A stretch of DNA of 33,530 bases, taken from Syntrophaceticus schinkii (GTDB lineage: Bacteria; Bacillota; DSM-12270; Thermacetogeniales; Thermacetogeniaceae). A program made the translations under genes and the position numbers. Every line of letters begins with the position of its first letter. Within the stretch, counting starts at the first letter, position 1. Below, in pieces: positions 7,834 to 16,354 of this stretch. The notes beneath the pieces are model-generated. The model ran no database searches, had not been told where the DNA came from, and was given only the letters and a program-made list of their open reading frames with translations. Where the stretch lies: contig NZ_CDRZ01000262.1 in assembly GCF_000946815.1 (NCBI RefSeq), positions 1 to 33,530 of the forward strand, written 5' to 3'.

Positions 7834-8664
7834 TCAATTGCAGTGCCGGTCCATCAGTATAGAGTGTGCTTTTTCTACTATAGCCTCGACCTCCGGCAGG
7901 AAATTCTCATCCACCTCCGGATCACCTGTGCCGAGATACATGAAGAATTCTATATTGCCTTCTGCTCCGCAAACAGGTGAATAGGTAACCCCCCTGTATT
8001 GAAATCCCAACTCCATCGCTTTCTCTATTATTTTGGCAATAACCTTTCGGTGAACTGCGGGATCCCTGACAATGCCTCCCTTGCCCACCAGTTTCGGACC
8101 CGCCTCAAACTGAGGCTTGACCAGGGCAATAACCTCTCCCTTGCTATTCAGCAGTTCCTTCACAGCAGGAAATATTTTTTCAAGTGAAATAAATGAGAGA
8201 TCCAAAGTCACCAAATCCACCCTCACCCCTAACTCAACCGGAGTGAGATAACGCAGATTTGTCCTTTCCAGCACTGCCACACGTGAGTCCTGACGCAGTT
8301 CCCAGGCCAGCTGCCCATACCCCACATCTACAGCATAAACCTTTTTTGCCCCCCACCGCAAAAGGCACTCAGTAAAACCCCCGGTAGAGGCCCCGGCATC
8401 CAGGGCCACTCGTCCCTGTACAGAAATATTAAATTCCCGCAGAGCTGCCTCCAGTTTAAGCCCACCGCGGCTGACATAGGGGCAGGGGTCTTCTTTTACC
8501 TGGATTTCCCCCGCCGGGTCAATTAAAGTCCCGGGTTTTTCTATCCTTCTCCCCTCGTAAAAAACAACACCTGCCATCAAACTCCGCTGTGCGCGCTCAC
8601 GGCTGGTGAAGAAACCCTTATCCACCAGGACTTGATCGATGCGTCTTTTCTTGGCATTGCTCAT
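7834..8664 (-). CDS. tlyA: TlyA-family rRNA 2'-O-methyltransferase
   Basis: A 276-residue protein with an N-terminal S4 RNA-binding domain (about residues 7-65, RRIDQVLVDKGFFTSRERAQ) and an FtsJ-type methyltransferase domain with the SAM-binding ALDAGASTGGFTECLL and the later LVKPQFEAG segment. TlyA methylates ribose 2'-hydroxyls in 16S and 23S rRNA in mycobacteria; in Firmicutes the homologue (YqxC) is less well studied and often listed as a haemolysin-like protein. Its ATG overlaps the dxs stop codon by one base, so translation is probably coupled. Confidence 0.93.
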   Translation of the reverse strand: MSNAKKRRIDQVLVDKGFFTSRERAQRSLMAGVVFYEGRRIEKPGTLIDPAGEIQVKEDPCPYVSRGGLKLEAALREFNISVQGRVALDAGASTGGFTECLLRWGAKKVYAVDVGYGQLAWELRQDSRVAVLERTNLRYLTPVELGVRVDLVTLDLSFISLEKIFPAVKELLNSKGEVIALVKPQFEAGPKLVGKGGIVRDPAVHRKVIAKIIEKAMELGFQYRGVTYSPVCGAEGNIEFFMYLGTGDPEVDENFLPEVEAIVEKAHSILMDRHCN

Positions 8665-10532
8665 CAGCTGTCAAGCCAGCCCTTCGATTTTATTAAATCA
8701 ATGATACCTGCCGCATTCAAGCCGATGCTCCGGCATAATAGATCAGGTGCCCCATGCCCTAAAAAACTGTCAGGAATACCCATTCTGGCTGCTTCACCAT
8801 TAAAACCGCGGTCTGCCAGCAGTTCTAATACAGCGCTTCCAAAGCCTCCTGCTATCACATTCTCTTCTATAGTAATAACCTTTTTTGTCCTGTTTGACCA
8901 CTCCAGAATCAACTCCTCATCAAGGGGTTTGACAAACCGGCAGTTGATCACAGCGGCCTCTTTCCCCTTCATGGAGAGCTGTTCCGCTGCCTCCAGAGCC
9001 TGGTAAACCAGGGGGCCCACAGCGAGTATCACCAGATCCTCCCCTTCACGGAGAAGCTCTCCTCTGCCAAAGGGAAGCACCGGCAGACGGTAATCCACTT
9101 CTTCCTGGGGGCCTGATCCCCTGGGATAACGGATAGCTATAGGCCCACTATACTTTAGTGAACTCTTCAGCATAGCCACCAGTTCACTCTGGTCCCTGGG
9201 CGCCATCACAGTCATCCTGGGAATATGGCGCAGGTATGAAAGATCAAAAACACCCTGATGGGTTTCTCCATCCTCACCCACAATACCTGCACGATCCAGA
9301 GCAAATATGATATGCAAATTCTGCAGGGCAACATCATGGACGATCTGATCATATGCCCGCTGCAAAAAGGTAGAGTAGATGGCCACAACCGGGAGACATC
9401 CTGTCTGAGCCAACCCTGCTGCCATAGTAACCGCGTGCTGTTCAGCGATCCCCACATCAAAAAACCGCCGCGGGTATCTCCTGGAAAATTCACATAAACC
9501 AGTTCCCTCAGACATAGCTGCTGTAATGGCCACCAATTCGGGATGGTCTTCGGCTATCTTGATCACAGCCTTACCGAAGACCTCTGTAAAGGTGGGTACA
9601 CGCCGCGGGCGTGTTTTCCCGGTTTTCAGATCAAAGGGACCGATCCCATGAAATTTATTGGGCTGCTTTTCGGCAGGGGGATAACCCTTTCCCTTGATAG
9701 TTTTTACATGCAGCAACACAGGCCCAGGAAGCAGTCTGGCACGCTCCAGAACCTGGTTAAGTATTCTCAGATTGTGCCCATCGATGGGCCCCAGGTATGT
9801 AAAGCCCAACTCTTCAAAGAGCATCCCGGATACAAGCAGATACTTGACACTGTCCTTAAAGCGCTCAGCTGCTTTAAACATCTTTGGTCCAATATTGGGG
9901 ATGCGCTGCAGGACCTCCCTGACATCCTCCTTGCTCCTGTGATAGAGGGGATCTGTGCGCAGCCTGCTGAGATACCCGGACATAGCTCCCACATTCCGCG
10001 TGATGGACATCTCATTATCATTCAGGATAACGATCAGGCGGGTTCCCAGCTGTCCCGCATGGTTTAAGGCCTCATAGGCCATTCCTCCGGTCAGTGCCCC
10101 ATCCCCGATCACAGCTATCACAGAGTTCTTTTCTTGTTTAAGGTCCCGGGCGAGCGCAAAACCCAATGCGGCAGAAATAGATGTGCTGCTGTGCCCGGTC
10201 TCAAAACAATCGTGAACACTTTCAGAGCGCTTGGGAAACCCGCTCAATCCCTTGAACTGCCGGAGGGTTTTCAGTTCCTCCCGGCGGCCTGTCAAAATTT
10301 TATGAACATAGCTTTGGTGCCCTACATCCCAGATAATCTTATCCTGGGGGGAATTAAAAACATAATGAAGTGCTATACTGAGTTCAACAACTCCCAGATT
10401 CGGCGCCAGGTGCCCTCCAGTACGGGATACGACCTCCAGTAGATAGGACCTGATCTCCTGGGCCAGTCTCTCCATCTGATCAAATGTCAGCTTCTTTAAA
10501 TCTGAGGGTGTCATAATAGTTTCTAAAAACAC
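8664..10532 (-). CDS. dxs: 1-deoxy-D-xylulose-5-phosphate synthase
   Basis: A 622-residue thiamine-diphosphate enzyme that condenses pyruvate and glyceraldehyde-3-phosphate, the first and often limiting step of the MEP isoprenoid pathway. Features in order are the [18 protein letters not shown] cofactor-binding motif, the central transketolase-like pyrimidine-binding domain with [17 protein letters not shown], and a C-terminal transketolase domain. The start is GTG at 10532, seven bases after an AAAGG that overlaps the oapA stop codon. It is placed after ispA, the OLE RNA and oapA, which groups two isoprenoid enzymes around the RNA. Confidence 0.97.
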   Translation of the reverse strand: MFLETIMTPSDLKKLTFDQMERLAQEIRSYLLEVVSRTGGHLAPNLGVVELSIALHYVFNSPQDKIIWDVGHQSYVHKILTGRREELKTLRQFKGLSGFPKRSESVHDCFETGHSSTSISAALGFALARDLKQEKNSVIAVIGDGALTGGMAYEALNHAGQLGTRLIVILNDNEMSITRNVGAMSGYLSRLRTDPLYHRSKEDVREVLQRIPNIGPKMFKAAERFKDSVKYLLVSGMLFEELGFTYLGPIDGHNLRILNQVLERARLLPGPVLLHVKTIKGKGYPPAEKQPNKFHGIGPFDLKTGKTRPRRVPTFTEVFGKAVIKIAEDHPELVAITAAMSEGTGLCEFSRRYPRRFFDVGIAEQHAVTMAAGLAQTGCLPVVAIYSTFLQRAYDQIVHDVALQNLHIIFALDRAGIVGEDGETHQGVFDLSYLRHIPRMTVMAPRDQSELVAMLKSSLKYSGPIAIRYPRGSGPQEEVDYRLPVLPFGRGELLREGEDLVILAVGPLVYQALEAAEQLSMKGKEAAVINCRFVKPLDEELILEWSNRTKKVITIEENVIAGGFGSAVLELLADRGFNGEAARMGIPDSFLGHGAPDLLCRSIGLNAAGIIDLIKSKGWLDS

Positions 10533-10538
10533 AGCGAT

Positions 10539-11160
10539 TCACCTTTTCCCTTTTGTCGAAAATAATTCCTGCCCTGTTAGTTTCTCCACCCAAGCAACAA
10601 TTTGACCAATGCGAAGCATAACCTCTGTGGCTTCATTTAAAGCGATTCCCTTGCCTACAGCCTTGCCCCCAACGGTCAGCGCAGCAACCAACCCTGTGAT
10701 CACTATGGTCAACAGTGTTGTATCAAGACCCGGACTGCTTGCTATCAGCCGGAAGACTATCGCAACCCCAATAGCACCTCCCACCCGTGGCACAGATATC
10801 TCCCATCACATCATTACAAAAAATAGATACCTGATCCGCGTTCTTAACTAATTTTACCGCCTGTCGTGCCCCCCAGACCCTGTTGGCCGCTCTGGCATTT
10901 AAGGGGCCCATCTCTGCTGCTGCGGCAGCAAAACCGATCATATCAAATAGGACACCAATAAGAATAATTAACAGCAGGAATAGTAATGCTAAAGCAATAA
11001 CAGTTATTTTCCCAAGGAAGATATCAGATATGTAGCTGAAAAGAAGGCTGAGAACAAATGTCAGAAGTGCGGTCTTTAGCCCACGGCGCAGCCATCTGTT
11101 TCTGTCAGACATCAATGTCACCCACGAAATATTAAGTAAATAGGTTGGGGTAAGGTTCAC
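10539..11160 (-). CDS. oapA: OLE-associated membrane protein OapA (frameshifted)
   Basis: Two overlapping frames together encode a membrane protein of about 206 residues. The first runs from GTG at 11160, with GGAGG eight bases upstream, through two strong membrane segments (TALLTFVLSLLFSYIS and VIALALLFLLLIILIGVLFD) and the RAANRVWGARQAVKLVKNAD region to CNDVMGDIC. The second continues from GGAIGVAIVFRLI through LLTIVITGLVAALTVGGKA to the stop. Removing one G near 10784-10786 restores a single frame. The gene lies directly downstream of the OLE RNA and before dxs, the position of oapA in Bacillus halodurans, where the protein binds OLE RNA and brings it to the membrane. Some annotations call this family a CorB-like transporter. 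Confidence 0.8.
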
Positions 11161-11189
11161 CACCTTTTCCTCCAACCCTAATAATAAAA

Positions 11190-11809
11190 TAAATATGAAA
11201 CAAGCAGGTGGTCTCCTGTTGGGTAAATATTGCGGCTTAGGTCTAGCAGGTTTTCCCAACAAGGTGCCGGACGTCGCCGTCCTGGTGGTTTCCCTTTTAA
11301 CCTTGTTCTGCTTCGTTGCCGACAGCAGGGCTAGATTACCACTCAGTCCACACTTTAATCCCCAGCAGGAGCCGCCTCAGCAGACAGTCTAGGAGATTTC
11401 CTCGGCGTTTCAAACTGTTTTTAGCCTCTTTTGCAGTGAAGGTTTCAGCTCTGGCTGTTGGCTGTAAGGGCCCTTACAGTGGCAAGCCATTATACAAGGC
11501 ATTCACCAGCACCACTCAAGGCAGGCTACACTGCACACAGCACTAATCGGTACCGCATGCAGGTTTAACTCAAAGCCGTAGCATTTAGCCACAAACTTGA
11601 GCCTCCGCGGAGGGAGGGTCAACGCCTACATGCCATTGTAGATCGCCCTTCCTCCTTAACTCCCAGCACAAGCCCCCAACTGGGCGTCGAAAGCCAGCAC
11701 CAGGAACTTCATTGATGTGCCCGTGACGGATTTTTAGGCCCGCCTTCGAAACAGGTCTCTACGACTAGAATACTGCACCACCTGCTCATACTCATCTATA
11801 TATCTGGTG
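11190..11809 (-). ncRNA. ole: OLE RNA (ornate, large, extremophilic), approximate ends
   Basis: About 620 bases between ispA and oapA/dxs have no plausible gene but their own promoter and abundant pairing. One example is a 7-bp stem at 11258-11264 with 11301-11307, enclosing a GGAC/GTCC hairpin. Another is the 18-base palindrome at 11462-11479. OLE RNAs are about 600 nt, occur mainly in extremophilic and anaerobic Firmicutes, lie among isoprenoid genes, and are followed by oapA; size, place and neighbour all fit. OLE forms a membrane ribonucleoprotein with OapA and helps cells withstand stresses such as cold, alcohols and high magnesium. The identification rests on context and structure; I could not run a covariance search. 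The 5' end is set from the promoter and the 3' end is estimated. Confidence 0.88.
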
Positions 11810-11815
11810 AGCAAT

Positions 11816-11843
11816 ATTATAACATATTCATATCTCAAAACAA
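11816..11843 (-). promoter_or_regulatory. Sigma-A-type promoter of the OLE RNA
   Basis: Minus strand TTGTTT (11838-11843), a 16-base spacer and a perfect TATAAT (11816-11821), placed about 30 bases after the ispA stop codon. It would start transcription near 11809 and could also serve oapA and dxs. Confidence 0.65.
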
Positions 11844-11872
11844 ATTGGCAGCAATAAGTGGTTATTCGCTGC

Positions 11873-12760
11873 TCATCTTTTCCTGGTCAAAAGGTAATTG
11901 GCTGCACCCCTCAAAAAGTCCGCGCGGGGGCCAAAGCGGGCAATGCTCAGCTGACACTTCTTGACTTGATCTTCTGCAAGTTTGATCGCCTCACCGATCC
12001 CCAAAATCCCCGGGAAGGTTGCCTTGTTTTTGGCCAGATCACTGCCGGGTTTTTTCCCCAGCAATTCCTGATCACCGGTCAGGTCCAGCAGGTCATCGGT
12101 GATTTGGAAGGCCAGCCCAAATCCCTTAGCATATTCACTTAGGGCTTGCAGCTCTTCATCACCGGCACCGGACAGCAGGGCACCACACCTTACAGATGCG
12201 GAAAAAAGTGCTCCGGTCTTGTGGTTATGGATGTATTCCAGTGTTTCTTTACTCACCTTTACCCCTTCGGAATCCAGATCCACTGCCTGACCGCCTATAA
12301 GCCCCTGGGAACCAGCGGCTTTACCCACCTCTTGGATAACCCGGAGCACCACTCCGGGTTCAAACCCTTTTTCCTGGAGCCGCGAGAGGGTACAAAAGGC
12401 CAGGGTCAAAAGTGCATCCCCGGCCAGTATGGCTACCGCCTCCCCGTATACCTTATGACAGGTTGGTTTACCACGCCTGTAATCATCATCATCCATAGCC
12501 GGCAGGTCATCGTGAATCAAAGAATAGGTATGGATCATCTCCAATGCAGCGGCTGCCGGCAGAACTCGTTCTCCATCAGTCCCTAAAATATCAGCTACAG
12601 CGATAACAAAGGCACCGCGCAGGCGTTTTCCCCCGGCCAAGGTGCTATAGCGCATAGCCTCATGGATAGGAGAAGGATAAGCAGAGGCCCGTGGCAACAG
12701 CAAATCCAGGGCAGTGTTGATCAGTTCTGCTTTACTACCCAAAGCCTGTTCCCAGTTCAC
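11873..12760 (-). CDS. ispA: Farnesyl/geranylgeranyl diphosphate synthase
   Basis: A 295-residue trans-prenyltransferase that lengthens allylic diphosphates with isopentenyl diphosphate. The first aspartate-rich motif is HDDLPAMDDDDYRRGK and the second is QITDDLLD; both bind the magnesium-diphosphate. GGKRLRG near the N-terminus is also conserved. Product length (C15 or C20) cannot be read with confidence. The start is GTG at 12760, sharing GTGA with the xseB stop, so the two are translationally coupled. The OLE RNA promoter lies just downstream. Confidence 0.95.
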   Translation of the reverse strand: MNWEQALGSKAELINTALDLLLPRASAYPSPIHEAMRYSTLAGGKRLRGAFVIAVADILGTDGERVLPAAAALEMIHTYSLIHDDLPAMDDDDYRRGKPTCHKVYGEAVAILAGDALLTLAFCTLSRLQEKGFEPGVVLRVIQEVGKAAGSQGLIGGQAVDLDSEGVKVSKETLEYIHNHKTGALFSASVRCGALLSGAGDEELQALSEYAKGFGLAFQITDDLLDLTGDQELLGKKPGSDLAKNKATFPGILGIGEAIKLAEDQVKKCQLSIARFGPRADFLRGAANYLLTRKR

Positions 12761-13020
12761 TTTGTCCTACCCCCAGACTCCCGGATCTGTAACCAGTCGG
12801 GTGCCTCACTATAAAAACCCTGAAGCAGCACCTCCACCCGTTCCTCAAAGGAATTGAGCCTCCTGGTGAGGACGCCCAGAAGTCTGATCCCCTTCTCAAA
12901 AGCTATGAGGGATTCGTCCAAAGAGAGTTCACCCTTTTCCAGCTCACTGACAACCACTGCCAGCTTTTCCATGGCTTCTTCAAAGGTCAAGGAGTCATCT
13001 AGATTTTGCTGCTGCTCCAC
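12757..13020 (-). CDS. xseB: Exodeoxyribonuclease VII small subunit
   Basis: An 87-residue mostly helical protein with the family segment LTFEEAMEKLAVVVSELEKG followed by LSLDESLIAFEKGIRL. Several small subunits assemble with one XseA to form exonuclease VII, which degrades single-stranded DNA. The start is GTG at 13020 with GGAGG six bases upstream; this makes it overlap the end of xseA by 22 bases. It also overlaps ispA by four bases. Confidence 0.94.
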   Translation of the reverse strand: MEQQQNLDDSLTFEEAMEKLAVVVSELEKGELSLDESLIAFEKGIRLLGVLTRRLNSFEERVEVLLQGFYSEAPDWLQIRESGGRTK

Positions 13021-14240
13021 GCCGTTTCCTCCTTCGTTCCCTTCACTTCACAGTCAAGGCTCCCTTTGCGGAGTATCACACTCACCTGGTCACCTTTGCT
13101 TACCATACCGCTGTCCTGAATCAATTCCCCGGACACGGCATCGATACAGATGCTGTAACCCCTTTCCAGAACCCTTAGTGGGCTCAATGCCTCCAGCTTA
13201 CCGGCCTGGGCCTTCACTTTCATGGAGGCATCCTCACCGGTGAGCTGGGCTCTCTGCAGCAGGCGTGAGTTGTAGTGACCCACTTCCTGCTTATGGATAA
13301 AGGCATTGCGGTAAAGAAGAGCCCCCAGATTCTTGACCGAATAGGAGCAGATATCGTCCTGTGCTCCCTGCAGCTTCTGGTGGATACACCTGGTCATCCT
13401 CTCCTGGCACTGACACACCTTCCTCTCCAACTCCTTGCGGAGGGGAACAACCATCTCCGCCGCCGCGGATGGTGTCGGTGCCCGCAGATCAGCTACCAGG
13501 TCGGAGATTGTATGGTCAGTTTCATGTCCTACAGCACTGACCACCGGGATGCGGGAACAAAAAATAGCGCGGGCTACCTCAACAGTGTTAAAGGCCCAAA
13601 GCTCCTCAAGGGAACCTCCCCCGCGCCCCACAATTACCACATCGATATCCTCTCTCTTATTTAAAGCTTGAAGAGCGGAACAGATCTCCCCTGGAGCATC
13701 CTCCCCCTGGACAGCTGATGGCGCCAGCACCACCGGCATCTCCGGAAAACGCCTCCTGATCACTGTGATCAGGTCGCGCCAGGCAGCACCGGTTGGTGAT
13801 GTGATCACACCAACCCTGCGGGGAAGGAGAGGAATATCCTTTTTATGTTCAGGTGCAAACAGGCCCTCTTGTTGGAGACGCTCCTTTAACTGGCAGAATG
13901 CCTGATAAAGAGCCCCCTGCCCGTCGGGTGTAAGCTCCTCAACATAAAACTGACACAAACCATCCCTTTCATAAATGCTGACATATCCCCGAGCCAGAAC
14001 CCTCATCCCATCAGAGGGGAGGAAAGAAAGACCTCTTCCCCGGGAGCGGAACATCACACACCTCAGACGGCCTCTTTCATCTTTCAATGTGAAATAGAGA
14101 TGCCCTGAGCTGTGGCGCTTATAATTTGATATTTCTCCCCGCACCCAGAGATCATTTAATAAGGGATCAGCCTCCAGGAGACTGCGCAGGTAGGCGTTAA
14201 CCTCGCCTACCTGGTAAATTCTCCGCTCTATAACTGTCAC
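12999..14240 (-). CDS. xseA: Exodeoxyribonuclease VII large subunit
   Basis: A 413-residue catalytic subunit of exonuclease VII. An N-terminal OB-fold (about residues 5-100, WVRGEISNYKRHSSGHLYFTLKD) is followed by the nuclease domain with VGVITSPTGAAWRDL, GRGGGSLEELWAFN and the GHETDHTI motif. The coiled-coil C-terminal region that binds XseB follows. The start is GTG at 14240, in a GTGA overlap with the preceding folD, indicating coupled translation. Confidence 0.96.
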   Translation of the reverse strand: MTVIERRIYQVGEVNAYLRSLLEADPLLNDLWVRGEISNYKRHSSGHLYFTLKDERGRLRCVMFRSRGRGLSFLPSDGMRVLARGYVSIYERDGLCQFYVEELTPDGQGALYQAFCQLKERLQQEGLFAPEHKKDIPLLPRRVGVITSPTGAAWRDLITVIRRRFPEMPVVLAPSAVQGEDAPGEICSALQALNKREDIDVVIVGRGGGSLEELWAFNTVEVARAIFCSRIPVVSAVGHETDHTISDLVADLRAPTPSAAAEMVVPLRKELERKVCQCQERMTRCIHQKLQGAQDDICSYSVKNLGALLYRNAFIHKQEVGHYNSRLLQRAQLTGEDASMKVKAQAGKLEALSPLRVLERGYSICIDAVSGELIQDSGMVSKGDQVSVILRKGSLDCEVKGTKEETAWSSSKI

Positions 14241-15091
14241 ACCCCACCTAATCGCTTGGCAGCTTCCACAAGGTTGTAGATCAACATAATGATGCGCATC
14301 GGTCCCACTCCGCCGGGAACCGGGGTGATGCAGCCGGCTACCTCTACGGCGCTGTCATAGTCCACATCCCCGATGGTTTTACCGTCGATCCAGTTGGAAC
14401 CCGTATCGATTACTACAGCACCCGGCTTGATCATCTCACCGGTGATCGCCTTTGGCTTGCCCAACTCAGTGATGATAATATCCGCCTGTTTGGTATAGGG
14501 TGCAAAATCCTCATCCGGGTGCACCAGGGTAACCGCGCATCCTCTTTCAAAGAGCATCATGGTCACAGGCTTACCGATCTCAATAGACCAGCCCACAACA
14601 ACAGCGTGCTTACCCTTAAAATCAACATTGACATTCTCCAGCATTTTGACACAGGCATTGGCGGTCACACCCAGATAGCACTGATCACCGATCATCAGGT
14701 TACCCAGGTTCATGGGATGGAAGGCATCGATATCCTTATCCGGATCTATAGAATTCATCACCTGTTTTTCATACTTGTCAAGCTCTCCCGGCAAGGGCAG
14801 CTGGACCAGGATCCCATGGATCTTCTCATCTTTGTTGAGCCGGTCAATGAGGCCCATCAGTTCTTCGATAGTTGTATCTTCACTCAGGTGATGGAGTTCA
14901 GCATATCCACCTACAGCTTCACAATTCTTGCCTTTGTTACGCACATAAACGGCGGAGTCTTCAGCACCACCCACTAAAACAGTGGCCATACCGGGTGTAA
15001 TACCCTTCTTTTTGAGCTCTTCGACCTCTTTGGTGAGCGCCGCCCGCACCTCAGCCGCCATTTCCTTTCCATTGATACGCACAGCTGGCAT
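14237..15091 (-). CDS. folD: FolD-like methylenetetrahydrofolate dehydrogenase/cyclohydrolase, copy 1 (altered cofactor motif)
   Basis: A 284-residue FolD. FolD normally oxidises methylene-tetrahydrofolate to methenyl and hydrolyses it to 10-formyl-tetrahydrofolate. The catalytic Tyr49 and Lys53 (AVYVRNKGK) and Asp120 (PDKDIDAFHP) are present, as is TPVPGGVGPM. The usual VVGRS signature reads VVGWS at 166-169, so the arginine that in NADP-dependent relatives contacts the 2'-phosphate is tryptophan. The usual CHS segment reads VHP, and PCTP reads LGVT. This suggests an altered or weakened dehydrogenase with the cyclohydrolase residues kept; this is inference. The ATG at 15091 has AAAGGAGG upstream. 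It follows a second folD. Confidence 0.9.
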   Translation of the reverse strand: MPAVRINGKEMAAEVRAALTKEVEELKKKGITPGMATVLVGGAEDSAVYVRNKGKNCEAVGGYAELHHLSEDTTIEELMGLIDRLNKDEKIHGILVQLPLPGELDKYEKQVMNSIDPDKDIDAFHPMNLGNLMIGDQCYLGVTANACVKMLENVNVDFKGKHAVVVGWSIEIGKPVTMMLFERGCAVTLVHPDEDFAPYTKQADIIITELGKPKAITGEMIKPGAVVIDTGSNWIDGKTIGDVDYDSAVEVAGCITPVPGGVGPMRIIMLIYNLVEAAKRLGGV

Positions 15092-15131
15092 CGAGTAAAC
15101 CTCCTTTTACAGTCTATTCTCGACAAGGAAA

Positions 15132-15168
15132 GGAGAACTGGAACACCTCCCCCGGGATCCAGTTCTCC
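15132..15168. repeat. Perfect 11-bp inverted repeat between the two folD genes
   Basis: GGAGAACTGGA at 15132-15142 is the reverse complement of TCCAGTTCTCC at 15158-15168, with a 15-base loop. The transcript would fold a stable hairpin between the folD copies. The bases after it on the minus strand (TTTCCTTG) are too poor in T for a confident terminator, so it may be a processing or attenuation site. Confidence 0.7.
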
Positions 15169-15185
15169 ATTAACATGCAGTGATC

Positions 15186-16055
15186 TTAGGACTGCTTCAT
15201 CTCCAACTGCCACTTGGCTGCCTCAACAGTGTTGCGCATCAAAATGGCTGTTGTCGCAGTCCCGGCACCACCTGGAACCGGGGTGACCCAGGCGGCTTTT
15301 TCCATTGCAACCTCGGTCTCCACATCGCCCAAAAGCTTGCCATCCTTGACGTTGATTCCAATATCAACAACGATGGCACCCTCTTTGACCCAATCACCCT
15401 TGACCAGGTGGGGTACTCCTACTGCTACAACTAAAATTTCGGCCCTGCGTACGTGCTCTTCAGTCAACCCCCTCTGCCCTGTTGCAATATGGCAAACTGT
15501 TACTGTGCCGAAGCTGTTTAAGAGCAGCAGTGCTGCCGGTTTGCCCACGATGTCACTGTGGCCGACAACAACAACTTCTTTGCCGTAAAGGTCAACACCT
15601 GTAGACTTGATCAGCTCAAATGCACCCTGAGCCGTGCAGGGTACCAGTCTGGGCTCACCAAAGGTAACGAGGCCCATATTGGTGGGTGTAACACCCTCAA
15701 TGTCTTTCTCATATGCGATTCTCCACTGGCATACCTTGGCATCGATCTGCTCAGGCACAGGCATCTGCAGAATGATCCCGGTAACATTGGGATCCTTGTT
15801 CAATCCGTCGATGTGCTTGATCAACTGCTCCTGTGTCATATCTGCAGGCAATTCTTGTAGGTCATATTTGATACCGCAAAGCTCAGCGTTTTTCTTCTGA
15901 GCATTGGTATAAACCTTGGATGCCTCATTCTCGCCTACCTGGATCGCCACCAGGCTCGGAGAAACTCCCTTGGCCTTTAAATCCTCAACCTCTTTTTTGA
16001 CATCCTCTTTAATCTTGTCTGCAATAGGCTTGCCCTTTAAAAGTTGTGCTGGCAT
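15186..16055 (-). CDS. folD: FolD-like methylenetetrahydrofolate dehydrogenase/cyclohydrolase, copy 2 (cyclohydrolase lysine replaced)
   Basis: A 289-residue FolD relative. Tyr49 is present (SKVYTNAQKK), but the residue four places later, normally the catalytic lysine, is Gln53. In the human enzyme the same Lys-to-Gln change abolishes cyclohydrolase and keeps dehydrogenase activity. Asp118 (YEKDIEG) and PCT before the cofactor domain are kept. The cofactor motif reads VVGHSDIVGKP, with His in place of Arg, and CHI in place of CHS, so NADP specificity is doubtful. GGAGTAT replaces the usual GGVGPMT. The ATG at 16055 has GGAGGAGG upstream. A folate-pathway dehydrogenase without cyclohydrolase is my reading. 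Confidence 0.88.
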   Translation of the reverse strand: MPAQLLKGKPIADKIKEDVKKEVEDLKAKGVSPSLVAIQVGENEASKVYTNAQKKNAELCGIKYDLQELPADMTQEQLIKHIDGLNKDPNVTGIILQMPVPEQIDAKVCQWRIAYEKDIEGVTPTNMGLVTFGEPRLVPCTAQGAFELIKSTGVDLYGKEVVVVGHSDIVGKPAALLLLNSFGTVTVCHIATGQRGLTEEHVRRAEILVVAVGVPHLVKGDWVKEGAIVVDIGINVKDGKLLGDVETEVAMEKAAWVTPVPGGAGTATTAILMRNTVEAAKWQLEMKQS

Positions 16056-16321
16056 CTTTCCTCCTCCTTGTTCTTTTATAAGAATATTTTAACCAAAAAG
16101 ATACCCCTGGTTCACCCCCATCCCCAGCTTAAACTTGCAGTTTTCTCAAAACCCCCTGTCGCAGATAAGTATTATATCTGCTGCGGGGTTATCCCTCTTA
16201 TGCTTTGAAAGTTCGCTACATAAGTATCCAAAAACACCAATACGCCTAGGGATTATATTCGTAACAGATCATTCAAATTCCTGCCATGCAGAGTAAAACT
16301 TTCTTCCCTTTTTCCTAAAAT
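16056..16321 (-). promoter_or_regulatory. Leader region upstream of the folD pair with a symmetric hairpin
   Basis: A 266-base stretch without a gene, downstream of the nusB terminator. It must hold the promoter for the folD-xseA-xseB-ispA transcript. A hairpin with GCAGATA (16161-16167) and TATCTGC (16175-16181), flanked by CCCC (16153-16156) and GGGG (16185-16188), stands out. I do not recognise the conserved cores of the tetrahydrofolate or ZTP riboswitches. A TATAAT lies on the minus strand near 16250, but without a good -35. Confidence 0.4.
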
Positions 16322-16354
16322 AAAAAACCCCGGCTTTTAGATGGTGTTGCCGGG
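16322..16354 (-). terminator. Intrinsic terminator at the end of nusB
   Basis: On the minus strand CCCGGC (16349-16354), a 14-base loop, GCCGGG (16329-16334) and then TTTTTT. The stem begins inside the last codons of nusB and the loop contains its stop codon, so it ends the asp23-nusB transcript economically. Confidence 0.85.

Noticed and set aside
10551-10560. TTTTGTCGAA as a 0A box upstream of dxs
   Set aside because: It lies inside the end of oapA with no promoter beside it; a seven-base core occurs by chance in a window this long.
11462-11479. An 18-base perfect palindrome as a protein operator
   Set aside because: It lies inside the OLE RNA, far from its promoter, so an RNA helix or self-pairing site is more likely than an operator.
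11195-11546. Open frames on the plus strand in the ispA-oapA gap
   Set aside because: They have no recognisable domain or good ribosome site and run antisense to the structured OLE RNA; pairing and context explain the region better.
11190-11809. Remnant of an IS605-type transposon or a group II intron
   Set aside because: Neither a TnpB or maturase tail nor a domain V sequence could be read, while position, length and neighbour match OLE RNA.
16056-16321. Tetrahydrofolate or ZTP riboswitch before folD
   Set aside because: The conserved cores of these classes were not found, so I kept only an unnamed structured leader.
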